NCBI GenBank assembly: GCA_013154175.1
Contig: JAADCZ010000119.1
Location: 1-45,506, forward strand
Reading direction: 5' to 3'
Origin: Thermodesulfobacteriota bacterium
GTDB lineage: Bacteria > Desulfobacterota > Dissulfuribacteria > Dissulfuribacterales > QOAL01
Length of the DNA stretch: 45,506 nucleotides
Each line of letters starts with the position of its first letter. Position 1 is the first letter of the stretch. The notes under the pieces were generated by a model that saw only the letters and a list, made by a program, of their open reading frames with translations, did no database searches and was not told where the DNA came from. The position numbers and the translations under genes were made by a program. Shown here in pieces: positions 15,371-23,826 of the stretch.

Positions 15371-17047
15371 ATGAGGAAAAAAAGTTTCTTAGGGAGTTTG
15401 TTGGCCTGTCTGGCTGTGATGTTCTTCGCAGCCCAGGCCTGGGCAGTAGAGGCTACTCTTGAATCCACCAACGTTAAGGCAGGAACACCCATTACCGTCA
15501 AGGGAAAGATTGATCCCGGCCAGGACATCTTCATCGTTGTCTGTACGGACAAGATGTTCAAGCCGGCAGATGCCCCCGGTTCAAAGGAACGTAAAAAGCT
15601 CACAGAAAAGTTTGGCGATACTGCCATCCCAACCACCTATTATGTAGTCACCAACAGGCCTGAGGAGTTGGCCACCCCAACGAGCGTGGCCATGGGGCAG
15701 ACATCCGGGCCCTTTGCCTTCCCTCCATTCAAGTTCATGGTGAGGGTAAACAAGATAAAGAACTGGGCAGACATCCCAGACAGTGCCAAGAGCCAGCTGG
15801 GACCTGTCAATACAGAAGCCCAGTGGAAATTCCTCATTTTCACCCATGAGAAAAAATTTGGTATCAACACCATCTCCAAAGAGAGGCCCATTGGTGGCGG
15901 AAATGCAAGAATGGTGCTGACCGATTACGAAACTCAGAAGGAAGACTGGAACAAGGGTGTAACGCTCAAGCTCAACAAGGAAACCGGCGAGTTCCAAATG
16001 ACCATGACACCCTACAAAAATCTCGCGCCCCATACGAAAATGGCCGTATGGATAAATGGCCAAAAGGTCAGCACCTTCACTATTATTCCTTCAACCTTCT
16101 ATTTCAAAACCGCCTGCTGTTACATGAATCCGCTGGTTGTGCTGCTTGGTGCATTTGTTATCGGTGTGCTCTTCGTGATAATGGGTGCAGCAGGCGGTCT
16201 CTTTACTGCAGCATACCAGATCACTGTTATCGGTACCAAAGGTCCAATCGGTATCAACGCTGCCAACACAATCAAGCCCACAAACCTGTTCCTGACACTG
16301 GTATCACCACTGACAGGGCTCATAAACTATTACAAGAGCAAGCGCTTTGCCTGGCCAGTCGCCCTCTTCTTCGCCACAGGTATCCTCATTGGTGCCTTCT
16401 TTATCGGGCCAACGTTCTCAGCCAAGTATCTGCCACTCAAGGCATACAAGTTCTATCTGGGCATTATCTGCTTGCTCATAGGCTTCAAGCTCTTCCACGA
16501 GTCCCTGCCAAGCACCATTGAAAAGAAGAAGGCCCTCAAGGCCATTGTCGACAAGTTCAACAAGGCCGTTGAAGAGGCAAAGAAGACTGGTAAGGCTGCA
16601 GAGCTTGGAAAGGTTGAATTCGACAAGTTCAACCTCATCAAATTCGACATGAGATTCTGGGGTGAAACCTTTGTGGCCAAGCCCTTGACCATGCTCATTG
16701 GCGGAATCATAATGGGTATGATCGCTTCATCCTTCGGTGTTGGTGGAGGGTTCATGTTCATGCCCTTCATGACAACCTTCATGGGTTATCCAATGTACTT
16801 GGCCGTGCCAATCGCACTTGCCGGTGCGTTTGCCACATCCCTTGGCGGCATTGCAAAGTACATACTCATGGGCTACCAGCCTGACTGGATCATGGCAGCT
16901 TGTATTGCAGGCGGAGCCATCGGAGGAGGAATGGTAGGGCCAAGGATTCAGAAGAAACTGCCTGAAATATTCCTCAAGAGGATGTTGGCACTGGCCCTCA
17001 TCATCGTATTCATGAAGTACACGAAACTCCTGCCATTCATGAGATAA
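15371..17047 (+). CDS. Sulfite exporter TauE/SafE (TSUP) family protein with extracytoplasmic N-terminal domain
   Basis: This 558-residue inner-membrane protein has a signal peptide (cleavage about AQAWA-VEA), an exported domain of about 220 residues, then a two-repeat TSUP membrane region. The first repeat begins near MNPLVVLLGAFVIGVLF and contains MGAAGGLFTAAY; the second contains GVGGGFMFMPFMTTFMGYP. A charged, Lys-rich cytoplasmic loop joins them. TSUP proteins export or import sulfite, sulfonates and other small anions. Long forms with this N-terminal domain are known from sulfate reducers; their substrate is not proven. A GAGGAGGAG ribosome site precedes the ATG. Cotranscription with Rex suggests redox control. 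A strong terminator follows. Confidence 0.87.
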   Translation: MRKKSFLGSLLACLAVMFFAAQAWAVEATLESTNVKAGTPITVKGKIDPGQDIFIVVCTDKMFKPADAPGSKERKKLTEKFGDTAIPTTYYVVTNRPEELATPTSVAMGQTSGPFAFPPFKFMVRVNKIKNWADIPDSAKSQLGPVNTEAQWKFLIFTHEKKFGINTISKERPIGGGNARMVLTDYETQKEDWNKGVTLKLNKETGEFQMTMTPYKNLAPHTKMAVWINGQKVSTFTIIPSTFYFKTACCYMNPLVVLLGAFVIGVLFVIMGAAGGLFTAAYQITVIGTKGPIGINAANTIKPTNLFLTLVSPLTGLINYYKSKRFAWPVALFFATGILIGAFFIGPTFSAKYLPLKAYKFYLGIICLLIGFKLFHESLPSTIEKKKALKAIVDKFNKAVEEAKKTGKAAELGKVEFDKFNLIKFDMRFWGETFVAKPLTMLIGGIIMGMIASSFGVGGGFMFMPFMTTFMGYPMYLAVPIALAGAFATSLGGIAKYILMGYQPDWIMAACIAGGAIGGGMVGPRIQKKLPEIFLKRMLALALIIVFMKYTKLLPFMR

Positions 17048-17082
17048 CAGCGACATCAGCCAAATCGCCTGCAATCTCATCT

Positions 17083-17116
17083 AAGGGGGCTGTCCGGAAT
17101 CGGGCAGCCCCTTTTT
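17083..17116 (+). terminator. Rho-independent terminator after the TSUP gene
   Basis: GGGGCTGTCCG (17086-17096) pairs with CGGGCAGCCCC (17101-17111) over 11 positions with one wobble, around a GAAT tetraloop. Five T follow at 17112-17116. It lies 36 bases after the stop codon and closes the rex-TSUP unit. Confidence 0.93.
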
Positions 17117-17195
17117 CAATTCATGTTTCAACAAGAAAGATTCCCATGCACAATTAACTGCCCTACTCCGTCAATATCTGGTATCCTCTGTCAAT

Positions 17196-18818
17196 ATGAG
17201 GATTGGTATAGTCATTCCACCCTGGTTGCATCCTTGCTCGCCTCCACTGGGCCCGGCAGCCCTGTCTGCCTTTTTGAAGAGGGAGCATCCAAGGGCCAAG
17301 ATTCAGATTTTTGATCTCAACCTCTATTACTACCAAGAGGCCCTAAGTCTCATGAACCAGGGCCTCTTGGGCCTAAAGCTCTACGACTGGGACGCCCCCA
17401 CCACAGCAGGAAAGGTGATGGAAAGTGTGGATTTTTTGAAGACCCACCCCCTTTCCTCGGTCTCCATCAGCCGCTGGCACCAGATGGCAACAATATTTCT
17501 AAGCTTTGAAAATGTCTTCAATGGCTTCATGGCAGAGATGGCAGGCCGCAGCCTCCTGGGTATGGAAATCCCTGGGGTCATCGATGGGTTTTTCAACAGG
17601 ATAGTTTCAAGTGTTGTCGCCTTTGAGCCAGGGCTTTGTGGCATTTCTGTATTCTTTGACGCCCAAATGGTGTTTGCCCTAGAGATTTCTAGACGCATAA
17701 AAGAAGAAACCGACGCCTTCATATGCCTAGGGGGTGCCAGATTCGGGACATGCCCCAGGCCGGAAAGACTCTTCAAAAGACCCTTGAGGATAAGGGCCAA
17801 GGGTGAGAACCACGCCCTGGAGAGCCTTCCCTTCGTGGATGCCATAATCCCCGGAGAGGGGGAGATACCAATGGTGGAACTTGCCAGAAATCTTCCTTTA
17901 TCCAAAATAAGAGACGTTCCAGGGCTGGTTTTCAAGACTTCTTCCCAAGTCGTCACAAATGACCCACCTCCCCTCTTGTCCATGAATGAGCTGCCAGCTC
18001 CTGACTTTTCAGATTTTCACCTGGAAGGATACCTAACCCCTGAACCGGTGTTGCCCTTCATGACATCGAGGGGCTGTGCTTGGGGCAAATGTACCTTTTG
18101 TACCCATCATCGAATCTATAGAAAGTACAGACAGATGAACATCCAGACCGTTCTAAGGCAGATGGATGGGCTGAAGGATAGTTATGAAACGTCCCTTTTC
18201 AGCCTGTTTGACGAGATGATTCCACCAGCAAGGGCACGAAATCTGGCAAAGGCCATGTTGAATAAAGGGCTAAACCTCAAATTTTCTGCCTACGCCAAGC
18301 CGGTAAAGCCTTTCAATGAAACCCTGCTGAAACTTCTGGCCCAGGCAGGGTGCAGACTAATGATGTGGGGTGTTGAGTCTGGGTCCCAGCGGATACTCGA
18401 TCTCATGAAAAAGGGCACCAAGGTGAAAGATATGGAAGAGGTGCTAATGAATTCCAGCAAGGCGGGCATCCGAAACCTTATCTTCATCATGTTTGGCTTC
18501 CCTGGGGAAACCGAGGCCGACTTCAATCTCACCATCTCGTTTCTAAAAAGAAACAGTAACTACATTGACGCAATTTCCAAAGGCATCTTCGTCTTGATTG
18601 AAGGATGTGAGGTTCATAGAAGGCCTGACAAATTCTTCATCACAAGGATGCAACCAAAGTCAGACAACTGGTCTGGCGCAATGGCCTACTCATTTGAGAC
18701 AGATGCGGGGCTCGACCAGAAACAGGTCCTAAAGCTCTACAAGGAACACCTGCCACTTATAGAAAAAATCGGCCTAAGCCCCCGTCTAGGCGTTTACAGG
18801 GAGCATCTACTCTTTTGA
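17196..18818 (+). CDS. B12-binding-type radical SAM protein
   Basis: The 540-residue protein has an N-terminal cobalamin-binding-like Rossmann region, with ICLGGARFG at about 177-184 and IPGEGEIPMVEL at about 218-229. The radical SAM motif is CAWGKCTFC (C294, C299, C302), a CX4CX2C spacing instead of the classic CX3CX2C, as seen in some B12-dependent members. A WGVESGSQRILDLMKKG segment follows, as in MiaB/YgiQ-like radical SAM proteins. The substrate is unknown. No ribosome site is visible before the ATG, and no small precursor-peptide gene was found beside it. It is alone between a terminator and the convergent ddl gene, 8 bases away. Confidence 0.85.
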   Translation: MRIGIVIPPWLHPCSPPLGPAALSAFLKREHPRAKIQIFDLNLYYYQEALSLMNQGLLGLKLYDWDAPTTAGKVMESVDFLKTHPLSSVSISRWHQMATIFLSFENVFNGFMAEMAGRSLLGMEIPGVIDGFFNRIVSSVVAFEPGLCGISVFFDAQMVFALEISRRIKEETDAFICLGGARFGTCPRPERLFKRPLRIRAKGENHALESLPFVDAIIPGEGEIPMVELARNLPLSKIRDVPGLVFKTSSQVVTNDPPPLLSMNELPAPDFSDFHLEGYLTPEPVLPFMTSRGCAWGKCTFCTHHRIYRKYRQMNIQTVLRQMDGLKDSYETSLFSLFDEMIPPARARNLAKAMLNKGLNLKFSAYAKPVKPFNETLLKLLAQAGCRLMMWGVESGSQRILDLMKKGTKVKDMEEVLMNSSKAGIRNLIFIMFGFPGETEADFNLTISFLKRNSNYIDAISKGIFVLIEGCEVHRRPDKFFITRMQPKSDNWSGAMAYSFETDAGLDQKQVLKLYKEHLPLIEKIGLSPRLGVYREHLLF

Positions 18819-18826
18819 AAGGTTGC

Positions 18827-19765
18827 CTATTCCTGCCCCTTCCTTTCTATGGCCAACTCTATGAGCCTGTCCAGGAGGGCTGGAAAATCCAACCCATGCA
18901 CCTTGGCGGCCTGGGGGAACAGGCTCGTGGGTGTCATGCCAGGAATCGTATTTGTCTCTATGCAGTAGATTTCTCCATCCTCAGATACGATCATGTCTGT
19001 TCGACTGTAGATTGAAAGCCTCAGGGCCTCGTGGGCCTTTATTGCCATATCCTGGGCCAGTGAAGTAAGCTCAGGAGAGAGTCTGGCAGGGCAAATCTCT
19101 GTTGTGGCACCAGGTTTATACTTGGCTTCATAGTCAAAAAAGGCAAAATCCTCACCTGGAACTATCTCAACTATTGGCAGGGCCTCAAGATCATCTAGAC
19201 CAAGCACACCGCCTGTTATCTCTGTACCTTTGACAAACTCTTCTACTATGACATGGCTGTCCCATCTAAAGGCCTCATCTATCATGGATGTCAGATCTTC
19301 ATGATCTTCAACTATACCAATCCCCACGCTGGAGCCTTGCCCGCTTGGCTTTACAATGAGGGGCAGCCCTAGTCTGTCGACGATGTGGCCTGCATCAACC
19401 TCTTCCCCCCTTCTGACACACATCCATGCCGGGGTCTGGAGGCCGGCCCTTTGGTACATCACCTTTGACACATGCTTGTCCATAGCCATGGAGCTTCCAA
19501 GCACGCCTGCACTTTGATAGGGCAGTCCCAACAAATCCAGCATGCCCTGAACCGTTCCATCTTCTCCAAATCTGCCATGCAATAAGATAAAGACGCAGTC
19601 GAGCCTCTTGGCATCGTGCACCAGGGCTTCGAGGTCTGTGGCAGCGTCATATTTGAAGACCATGTACTTATTTCTATCAAGGGCCCTTTCCACCTCGTTG
19701 GCCCCCGCTATCGAGACGTCTCTCTCTGCAGATTTTCCACCGTAAAGCAAGGCTAAGTTTATCAT
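18827..19765 (-). CDS. ddl: D-alanine--D-alanine ligase
   Basis: Ddl joins two D-alanines with ATP for peptidoglycan precursor synthesis. The 312-residue protein shows the N-terminal LYGGKSAERDVS motif, LLHGRFGEDGTVQG, the ATP-grasp core (VKPSGQGSSVGI), the EEFVKGTEITGGVL strand and the metal-binding ETNTIPGMTPTSL loop. A start nine codons upstream (19792) is in frame, but the ATG at 19765 has a GGAG site and begins directly at the conserved fold. It is not in a mur/fts cluster here; it stands between a radical SAM gene and a divergent Nudix gene. Confidence 0.96.
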   Translation of the reverse strand: MINLALLYGGKSAERDVSIAGANEVERALDRNKYMVFKYDAATDLEALVHDAKRLDCVFILLHGRFGEDGTVQGMLDLLGLPYQSAGVLGSSMAMDKHVSKVMYQRAGLQTPAWMCVRRGEEVDAGHIVDRLGLPLIVKPSGQGSSVGIGIVEDHEDLTSMIDEAFRWDSHVIVEEFVKGTEITGGVLGLDDLEALPIVEIVPGEDFAFFDYEAKYKPGATTEICPARLSPELTSLAQDMAIKAHEALRLSIYSRTDMIVSEDGEIYCIETNTIPGMTPTSLFPQAAKVHGLDFPALLDRLIELAIERKGQE

Positions 19766-19868
19766 GAGCTCTCTCCAGCAGTAGAATTTCACGCCCCCTT
19801 AAAGGGTATTTCCCCAATTGGTACCACTCCTGTTTAAATCCCCTGTAAGGTGGACTATGTTATGAGAT

Positions 19869-20342
19869 ATGGAAACACAAGATACCAAAAAGCGTTGCGA
19901 GTATCCAACCTTTCCCATACCTGCCGTGGGAGTTGCGGTGGTTTCAGACAAGGGGCGAATCCTTATGATAAAAAGGGGCAAACCCCCGGCCGAGGGCATG
20001 TGGTCGGTGCCAGGGGGTACCATCGAACTTGGCGAGACAGTGATGGAAGCTGCCAGACGCGAGGTCCTCGAGGAAACTAGCCTGGACTGCTCGCCATATG
20101 CGGTCTATGACGCCATCGATGCCATCTATAGGGATGAAGACCAGAAAATCCGCTTTCACTATGTCATTCTGTACGTTGCAGCGACCTGCGAGGAAAGACC
20201 TCCCGTTGCAAGGGACGACGCAACTGAAGCAGAATGGTTCACTCTGGAAGAGATTAGAAAGCTGCCAACTCCAGGAAGGACCTGCTCTCTTCTTGAAAAG
20301 ATTTTCAAAAAAGGAATTGGGCCTGATATATCAGGGGGATGA
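19869..20342 (+). CDS. Nudix hydrolase
   Basis: This 157-residue protein has a complete Nudix box: GGTIELGE, then REVLEET, with Glu residues for Mg2+ binding. The position usually occupied by Gly after EET is Ser. The AVGVAVV strand and an EWFTLEEIRKLP tail fit ADP-ribose/NADH pyrophosphatase-like members, but the substrate is not determinable. The 3' end overlaps the convergent PAS/HisKA gene by 12 bases. The ribosome site is weak. Confidence 0.93.
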   Translation: METQDTKKRCEYPTFPIPAVGVAVVSDKGRILMIKRGKPPAEGMWSVPGGTIELGETVMEAARREVLEETSLDCSPYAVYDAIDAIYRDEDQKIRFHYVILYVAATCEERPPVARDDATEAEWFTLEEIRKLPTPGRTCSLLEKIFKKGIGPDISGG

Positions 20343-21359
20343 CTTTCTGTTTCCATTGTTTACATAGCCAAGGCCAGGGGATTTCTTCTTTTTCTTTGGG
20401 GCAGCAGCCTTTTCTATGTCGATAATCCTTGTTTCTCCAACGTATTTTTTAACCTCATAGGAACTGATGGAAGAAATCTTGCCTGCAATATTGGCCATGC
20501 GTTCAACTTCTGCATAAATCTTCTCGGCATTCTTGTAATTTGGGTCGTCCTTATCGAGGCGTGAAAGCATCATCCAGGCTATCCCGGAGATGACCTGGAG
20601 GGGCTGATTGAGTTCGTGGGCCGTTGCCCCCGCCATTTCCAGGACCCCTGCAAGGCGTTCCTTTTCTATACGCTCCTTTTCAGCCTCCATCTTGTCTGTG
20701 ACATCGAGTACAATGGAGATGGCCTCTGGCTCTGCGTCTGGATTTTTAAGGCTCGTTATGTGCCAGGATATGTACCTCTTCTGATTGAGCTCGTCATACA
20801 TGGCAACCGTGAGTTCAAGGCTGGCCTTGCCTGCCCTAAGCTCCTGGATGGCCTGTTTCATCTTGGGAACTTCCTTTTCTGGCAAGAGGGAGAAGAGGGA
20901 TTTGCCAACTATTTCGCTTCTTGGCCGCCCAAATAGTGAAATGGCCGCCCTGTTGGCATCGAGGACCTTGACCTCCACCAGATCAAACCTCACCATACCG
21001 ATGGATGGCGGGGCCTCTGAGAAAAATCTGTACCTGTTCTGGCTCTTTTTGATGATTGCAGCAGCCCTTGCAAGCTTTCTCTGGCGCTGGACAAAATAGT
21101 AAATGGTAAAACACAGGGTTGATGCCAGAAGCAGAATAACCACCGAAGACAGGTTTACCACGCCTTCAAGGGACTTGAGAACAGCCAGCAGGTCCCCACT
21201 CTTTGGCCCTGCCTTCATGAAGGCATCTATCTGCCAGCTTGCGGACATGCTCCTTACGAGAACCCAGACCACCCCTGCAGCGCTAAGCAGCAGCATCACA
21301 CCCAAGATGAGCTCTTGAACATATGGTCTGAGTCTTTCTAGCACATTCATTTCATTCAA
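20331..21359 (-). CDS. PAS/HisKA membrane sensor lacking an ATPase domain
   Basis: The 342-residue protein has two transmembrane helices (about 17-37 and 69-90) enclosing a short periplasmic loop, then a PAS domain (about 108-222), and a HisKA-type dimerisation helix with H248 in the H-box TAHELNQPLQVISG. The sequence ends about 70 residues later in a Lys-rich tail (APKKKKKSPG). The HATPase_c domain with N, G1 and G2 boxes is absent. No frameshifted remnant is possible, because the convergent Nudix gene occupies the DNA beyond the stop. It could be phosphorylated by another kinase, or act as a sensor scaffold or phosphatase. It is the last gene of a tightly overlapped operon and overlaps its upstream neighbour by 8 bases. 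Confidence 0.82.
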   Translation of the reverse strand: MNEMNVLERLRPYVQELILGVMLLLSAAGVVWVLVRSMSASWQIDAFMKAGPKSGDLLAVLKSLEGVVNLSSVVILLLASTLCFTIYYFVQRQRKLARAAAIIKKSQNRYRFFSEAPPSIGMVRFDLVEVKVLDANRAAISLFGRPRSEIVGKSLFSLLPEKEVPKMKQAIQELRAGKASLELTVAMYDELNQKRYISWHITSLKNPDAEPEAISIVLDVTDKMEAEKERIEKERLAGVLEMAGATAHELNQPLQVISGIAWMMLSRLDKDDPNYKNAEKIYAEVERMANIAGKISSISSYEVKKYVGETRIIDIEKAAAPKKKKKSPGLGYVNNGNRKSSP

Positions 21360-21813
21360 GAAGTTTGAAGGCCATGTCCACAGCCTCTTCAGGGCTGGAC
21401 ACGTAGTGCACGTCCTTCAAGTTCTCCCACGTACGAAGACCAATCACTGGCTTCCACATCTTTAGCCCAAGGGCGATTTCCGACAACGTCCCGTGGGAAC
21501 CACCTATGGAGATCAAGGCCTGACTCGATCGGACGAGCACGACATTTCTGGCATGGCTCAGGCCGGTCACAATGGGAATCTTCACATAGCGGTTTGCCTC
21601 AGAGGCCTTGAACCCTGGCAAAATCCCGATGGTCAGGGCACCTGCCTCCACTGCGCCCTGGCAGGCCGCCTCCATGACCCCTCCAAGGCCGCCACACAGA
21701 ACTATGCCGCCACGTTCACCAACGAGCCTGCCAGTCTGACGTGCCAGCTCATAAATCTCTTCATCGCAAAGACCAGCTCCGATTATCCCTATCCTTGTCC
21801 CTAAAAAACCCAT
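21352..21813 (-). CDS. TIGR00725/LOG-like Rossmann protein
   Basis: This 153-residue protein belongs to the LOG/SLOG-type nucleotide-binding superfamily. It begins GIIGAG, has a CGGLGGVMEAACQGA loop, and a GGSHGTLSEIAL motif equivalent to the PGGxGTxxE of cytokinin-activating LOG phosphoribohydrolases. The TIGR00725 subfamily has no settled function; nucleotide-derivative binding is the most that can be said. It overlaps the YqaA gene upstream by 13 bases and the sensor gene downstream by 8, indicating translational coupling. Confidence 0.85.
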   Translation of the reverse strand: MGFLGTRIGIIGAGLCDEEIYELARQTGRLVGERGGIVLCGGLGGVMEAACQGAVEAGALTIGILPGFKASEANRYVKIPIVTGLSHARNVVLVRSSQALISIGGSHGTLSEIALGLKMWKPVIGLRTWENLKDVHYVSSPEEAVDMAFKLLE

Positions 21814-22421
21814 TTCAGTACTATGTAGCCTCCTATAAGAAGCAGTATAAATAAAATGGTAAAGAGATTGAAGTAATTTTCAAGAAAATAGCGCACTTTT
21901 GGTCCAAAAAAGTAAATAAGGGCTGCCACGAGGTAAAAACGCATGGCCCTAGAGATGACAGAGGCAAGGACGAAGACAGGAAAATTTATGCGAAATGCAC
22001 CTGCCGTTATGGTGAAAAGTTTATAGGGAAGGGGCGTGAACCCGCCTGCTGCCACTGCCCAGGCCTCATAGCGCTGATAAAGCTCCCGGACCTGATCGTA
22101 CTTGTCCATCAGGTGGTAGAATTCAAGTATCTTGTCGCCAACAATGGCCATGAAGTAATAACCGAGCCCGTAGCCTATAATCCCTCCCACTACAGAGCCT
22201 GCCAGGCATACACCGGCCCATCTGAAGGATTTTTTGGGCATTGCCAAGCCCATGGCTATGAGCATGACATCTGGAGGTATTGGGAAGAATGATGCCTCAG
22301 CCAATGCCAACGCAAATAGAAAGAAAACCGCGTTCTTATGGGCCGCCCAGCCAAGAACTAAATCGTAGGTCTTTTTTATGATGTTTGGGAAAAAGGCAGC
22401 GGCACTACTTACGCGCGCCAT
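21801..22421 (-). CDS. YqaA/DedA (VTT-domain) membrane protein
   Basis: This is a 206-residue inner-membrane protein of the SNARE-associated/VTT family. Typical features are the [16 protein letters not shown] re-entrant region, a GYGLGYYF segment, the [13 protein letters not shown] motif with conserved Pro and Lys, and a C-terminal membrane helix. DedA-family proteins are linked to lipid scrambling or undecaprenyl-phosphate recycling; the role of the YqaA subgroup is unproven. The ATG at 22421 has a GGAG site 7 bases upstream, inside the end of pcm. Confidence 0.92.
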   Translation of the reverse strand: MARVSSAAAFFPNIIKKTYDLVLGWAAHKNAVFFLFALALAEASFFPIPPDVMLIAMGLAMPKKSFRWAGVCLAGSVVGGIIGYGLGYYFMAIVGDKILEFYHLMDKYDQVRELYQRYEAWAVAAGGFTPLPYKLFTITAGAFRINFPVFVLASVISRAMRFYLVAALIYFFGPKVRYFLENYFNLFTILFILLLIGGYIVLKWVF

Positions 22422-23065
22422 CCATGATCTCCAATCAGCTTTACGAAACGTACGCCCTCCAGGTATTCTGTGTCTATCTTGCCATCACGCTTTGTCACCT
22501 TGGTAAGGGTCTGGGAATATTCATCACCAACTGGCACAACCATCACGCCTGGGTCCTTCAACTGATCCAGCAAAGGCGTTGGGATGACAGGGCTTCCGGC
22601 AGTAACGAGTATGGCATCATAGGGGGCATGCTCCTTCCAGCCCCATGTACCGTCATCCAGTTTTATCATAACGTTGTGGTAGCCGAGCCTATCGAGGGTC
22701 TGCCTGGCACGTTGCAACAAATCCGCAATGCGTTCCACACTGAAGACCTGCCTGGCAAGCTCGGCAAGTATCGCTGTCTGATAGCCTGAGCCTGTTCCTA
22801 TCTCCAGGACCTTCTCATCTCCCTTTAACCCCAGTTCTTCGGTCATCCTGGCGACAATGTAGGGCTGCGATATGGTCTGACCACGCCCTATGGGCAAGGG
22901 GAAGTCCCCATAGGCCTGATCCCAGAGGGCTTCATCAACAAAGAGATGCCGTGGCACCTTTTTCATGGCCTCCAGCACCCGTTTGTCTCGAATCCCGCGA
23001 GCCGCAATCTGATTCTCTACCATGCGCTCGCGTGCTATGCGGAAATGGTCACTTTTCGGCAACAT
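22409..23065 (-). CDS. pcm: Protein-L-isoaspartate O-methyltransferase
   Basis: Pcm methylates L-isoaspartyl residues in damaged proteins so that they can be repaired. The 218-residue protein shows the N-terminal [16 protein letters not shown] region, the [17 protein letters not shown] motif, the substrate loop [16 protein letters not shown], and the SAM motif [13 protein letters not shown]. It overlaps the BamE-like gene by 17 bases and the YqaA gene by 13, inside a five-gene operon. Such repair enzymes are common in slow-growing anaerobes. Confidence 0.97.
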   Translation of the reverse strand: MLPKSDHFRIARERMVENQIAARGIRDKRVLEAMKKVPRHLFVDEALWDQAYGDFPLPIGRGQTISQPYIVARMTEELGLKGDEKVLEIGTGSGYQTAILAELARQVFSVERIADLLQRARQTLDRLGYHNVMIKLDDGTWGWKEHAPYDAILVTAGSPVIPTPLLDQLKDPGVMVVPVGDEYSQTLTKVTKRDGKIDTEYLEGVRFVKLIGDHGWRA

Positions 23066-23420
23066 AATATATAACCTTGGAAACCCTATCCCTGTAAAAG
23101 GTTACCTGTATCACCTCCATCTTGCCCTTGCCGAATAATCGGCCAAACAGAGGAATCTTTTTGTAGAATGGCGTGATATCATTGTAGTAATACCACTGTT
23201 CCTCGCCATTTTCCGTCTCAGTAATGTAATCTGGCTTGCCTACCAGGTCCGTAACCTGGGCCTTCGTCTGACCTTTACTGATGATAGAGGCATCTACTGC
23301 AAGATGATGCTGTTTGGATGCGCAAGAAGTAAGGAAAAACGGTGAAAGACCGATAATAAATAAAAGGATATATTTTTCCAATATTTTCATAAGGTTCATC
23401 CGAGATTTTTTCATGACCAT
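23049..23420 (-). CDS. BamE/SmpA-like lipoprotein
   Basis: This 123-residue lipoprotein has a signal peptide with hydrophobic core and lipobox LTSC. The mature part resembles the SmpA/OmlA (BamE) fold, with [18 protein letters not shown], a WYYYNDI strand and a C-terminal [11 protein letters not shown] strand. BamE assists the outer-membrane beta-barrel assembly machine, but many lipoproteins share the fold, so an exact orthologue is not claimed. Several in-frame ATGs exist (codons 1, 3, 8 and 11), and no ribosome site decides among them. It is the first gene of the pcm operon, divergent from the zinc-ribbon gene. Confidence 0.8.
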   Translation of the reverse strand: MVMKKSRMNLMKILEKYILLFIIGLSPFFLTSCASKQHHLAVDASIISKGQTKAQVTDLVGKPDYITETENGEEQWYYYNDITPFYKKIPLFGRLFGKGKMEVIQVTFYRDRVSKVIYYVAEK

Positions 23421-23508
23421 AATCTATTGTTAGTTTCTTTTCAAACAGATGTTGCCTTTCTTGGCCAAGATACTTAAAACTTAAAAACATGAAGAGAGGG
23501 TGTAAACA

Positions 23509-23826
23509 ATGAGATGCAAAAAATGTGGCTGGATAAGCTTTGACTGGCTGGAAAACTGTGGAAAATGCGGAAAATCCCTGAAAGAAGAGAGGCTGCTCAT
23601 TGGCACCTTCATCCCAGACAGGGAGCCAATCAATTGGTTCGAGCTCAAGACTCAACTTTCTCCAGCCAGCATTCAGGATGTTCCCCCTATCGTGGACACA
23701 GAAGTGCCTGAGCTGACCCAGGACGACATACTACCAGCCGCAGATCTAGAGCTCGAGGGGGTTCAGCTAGAGGAAATAGCAGAAAATGAGGACTTCCAGA
23801 AGGCACTGGAAGAGCTGGCAGGATAG
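23509..23826 (+). CDS. Small zinc-ribbon protein of unknown function
   Basis: The 105-residue protein begins with a zinc ribbon of two Cys pairs, CKKCG and CGKCGK, followed by a strongly acidic, probably disordered tail ending EALEELAG-like. I do not recognise the family beyond the ribbon. A GAGAGGGTG ribosome site precedes the ATG. Its amber stop (23824-23826) is followed at once, in the same frame, by the coding sequence of an RlmD-like methyltransferase, so the two genes are translationally linked. Confidence 0.7.
   Translation: MRCKKCGWISFDWLENCGKCGKSLKEERLLIGTFIPDREPINWFELKTQLSPASIQDVPPIVDTEVPELTQDDILPAADLELEGVQLEEIAENEDFQKALEELAG

Noticed and set aside
23824-23826. In-frame TAG as a pyrrolysine or other recoded codon
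   Set aside because: Many genes in the window end in TAG, and no pyl gene or insertion element was seen; ATT initiation or a sequence error is simpler.
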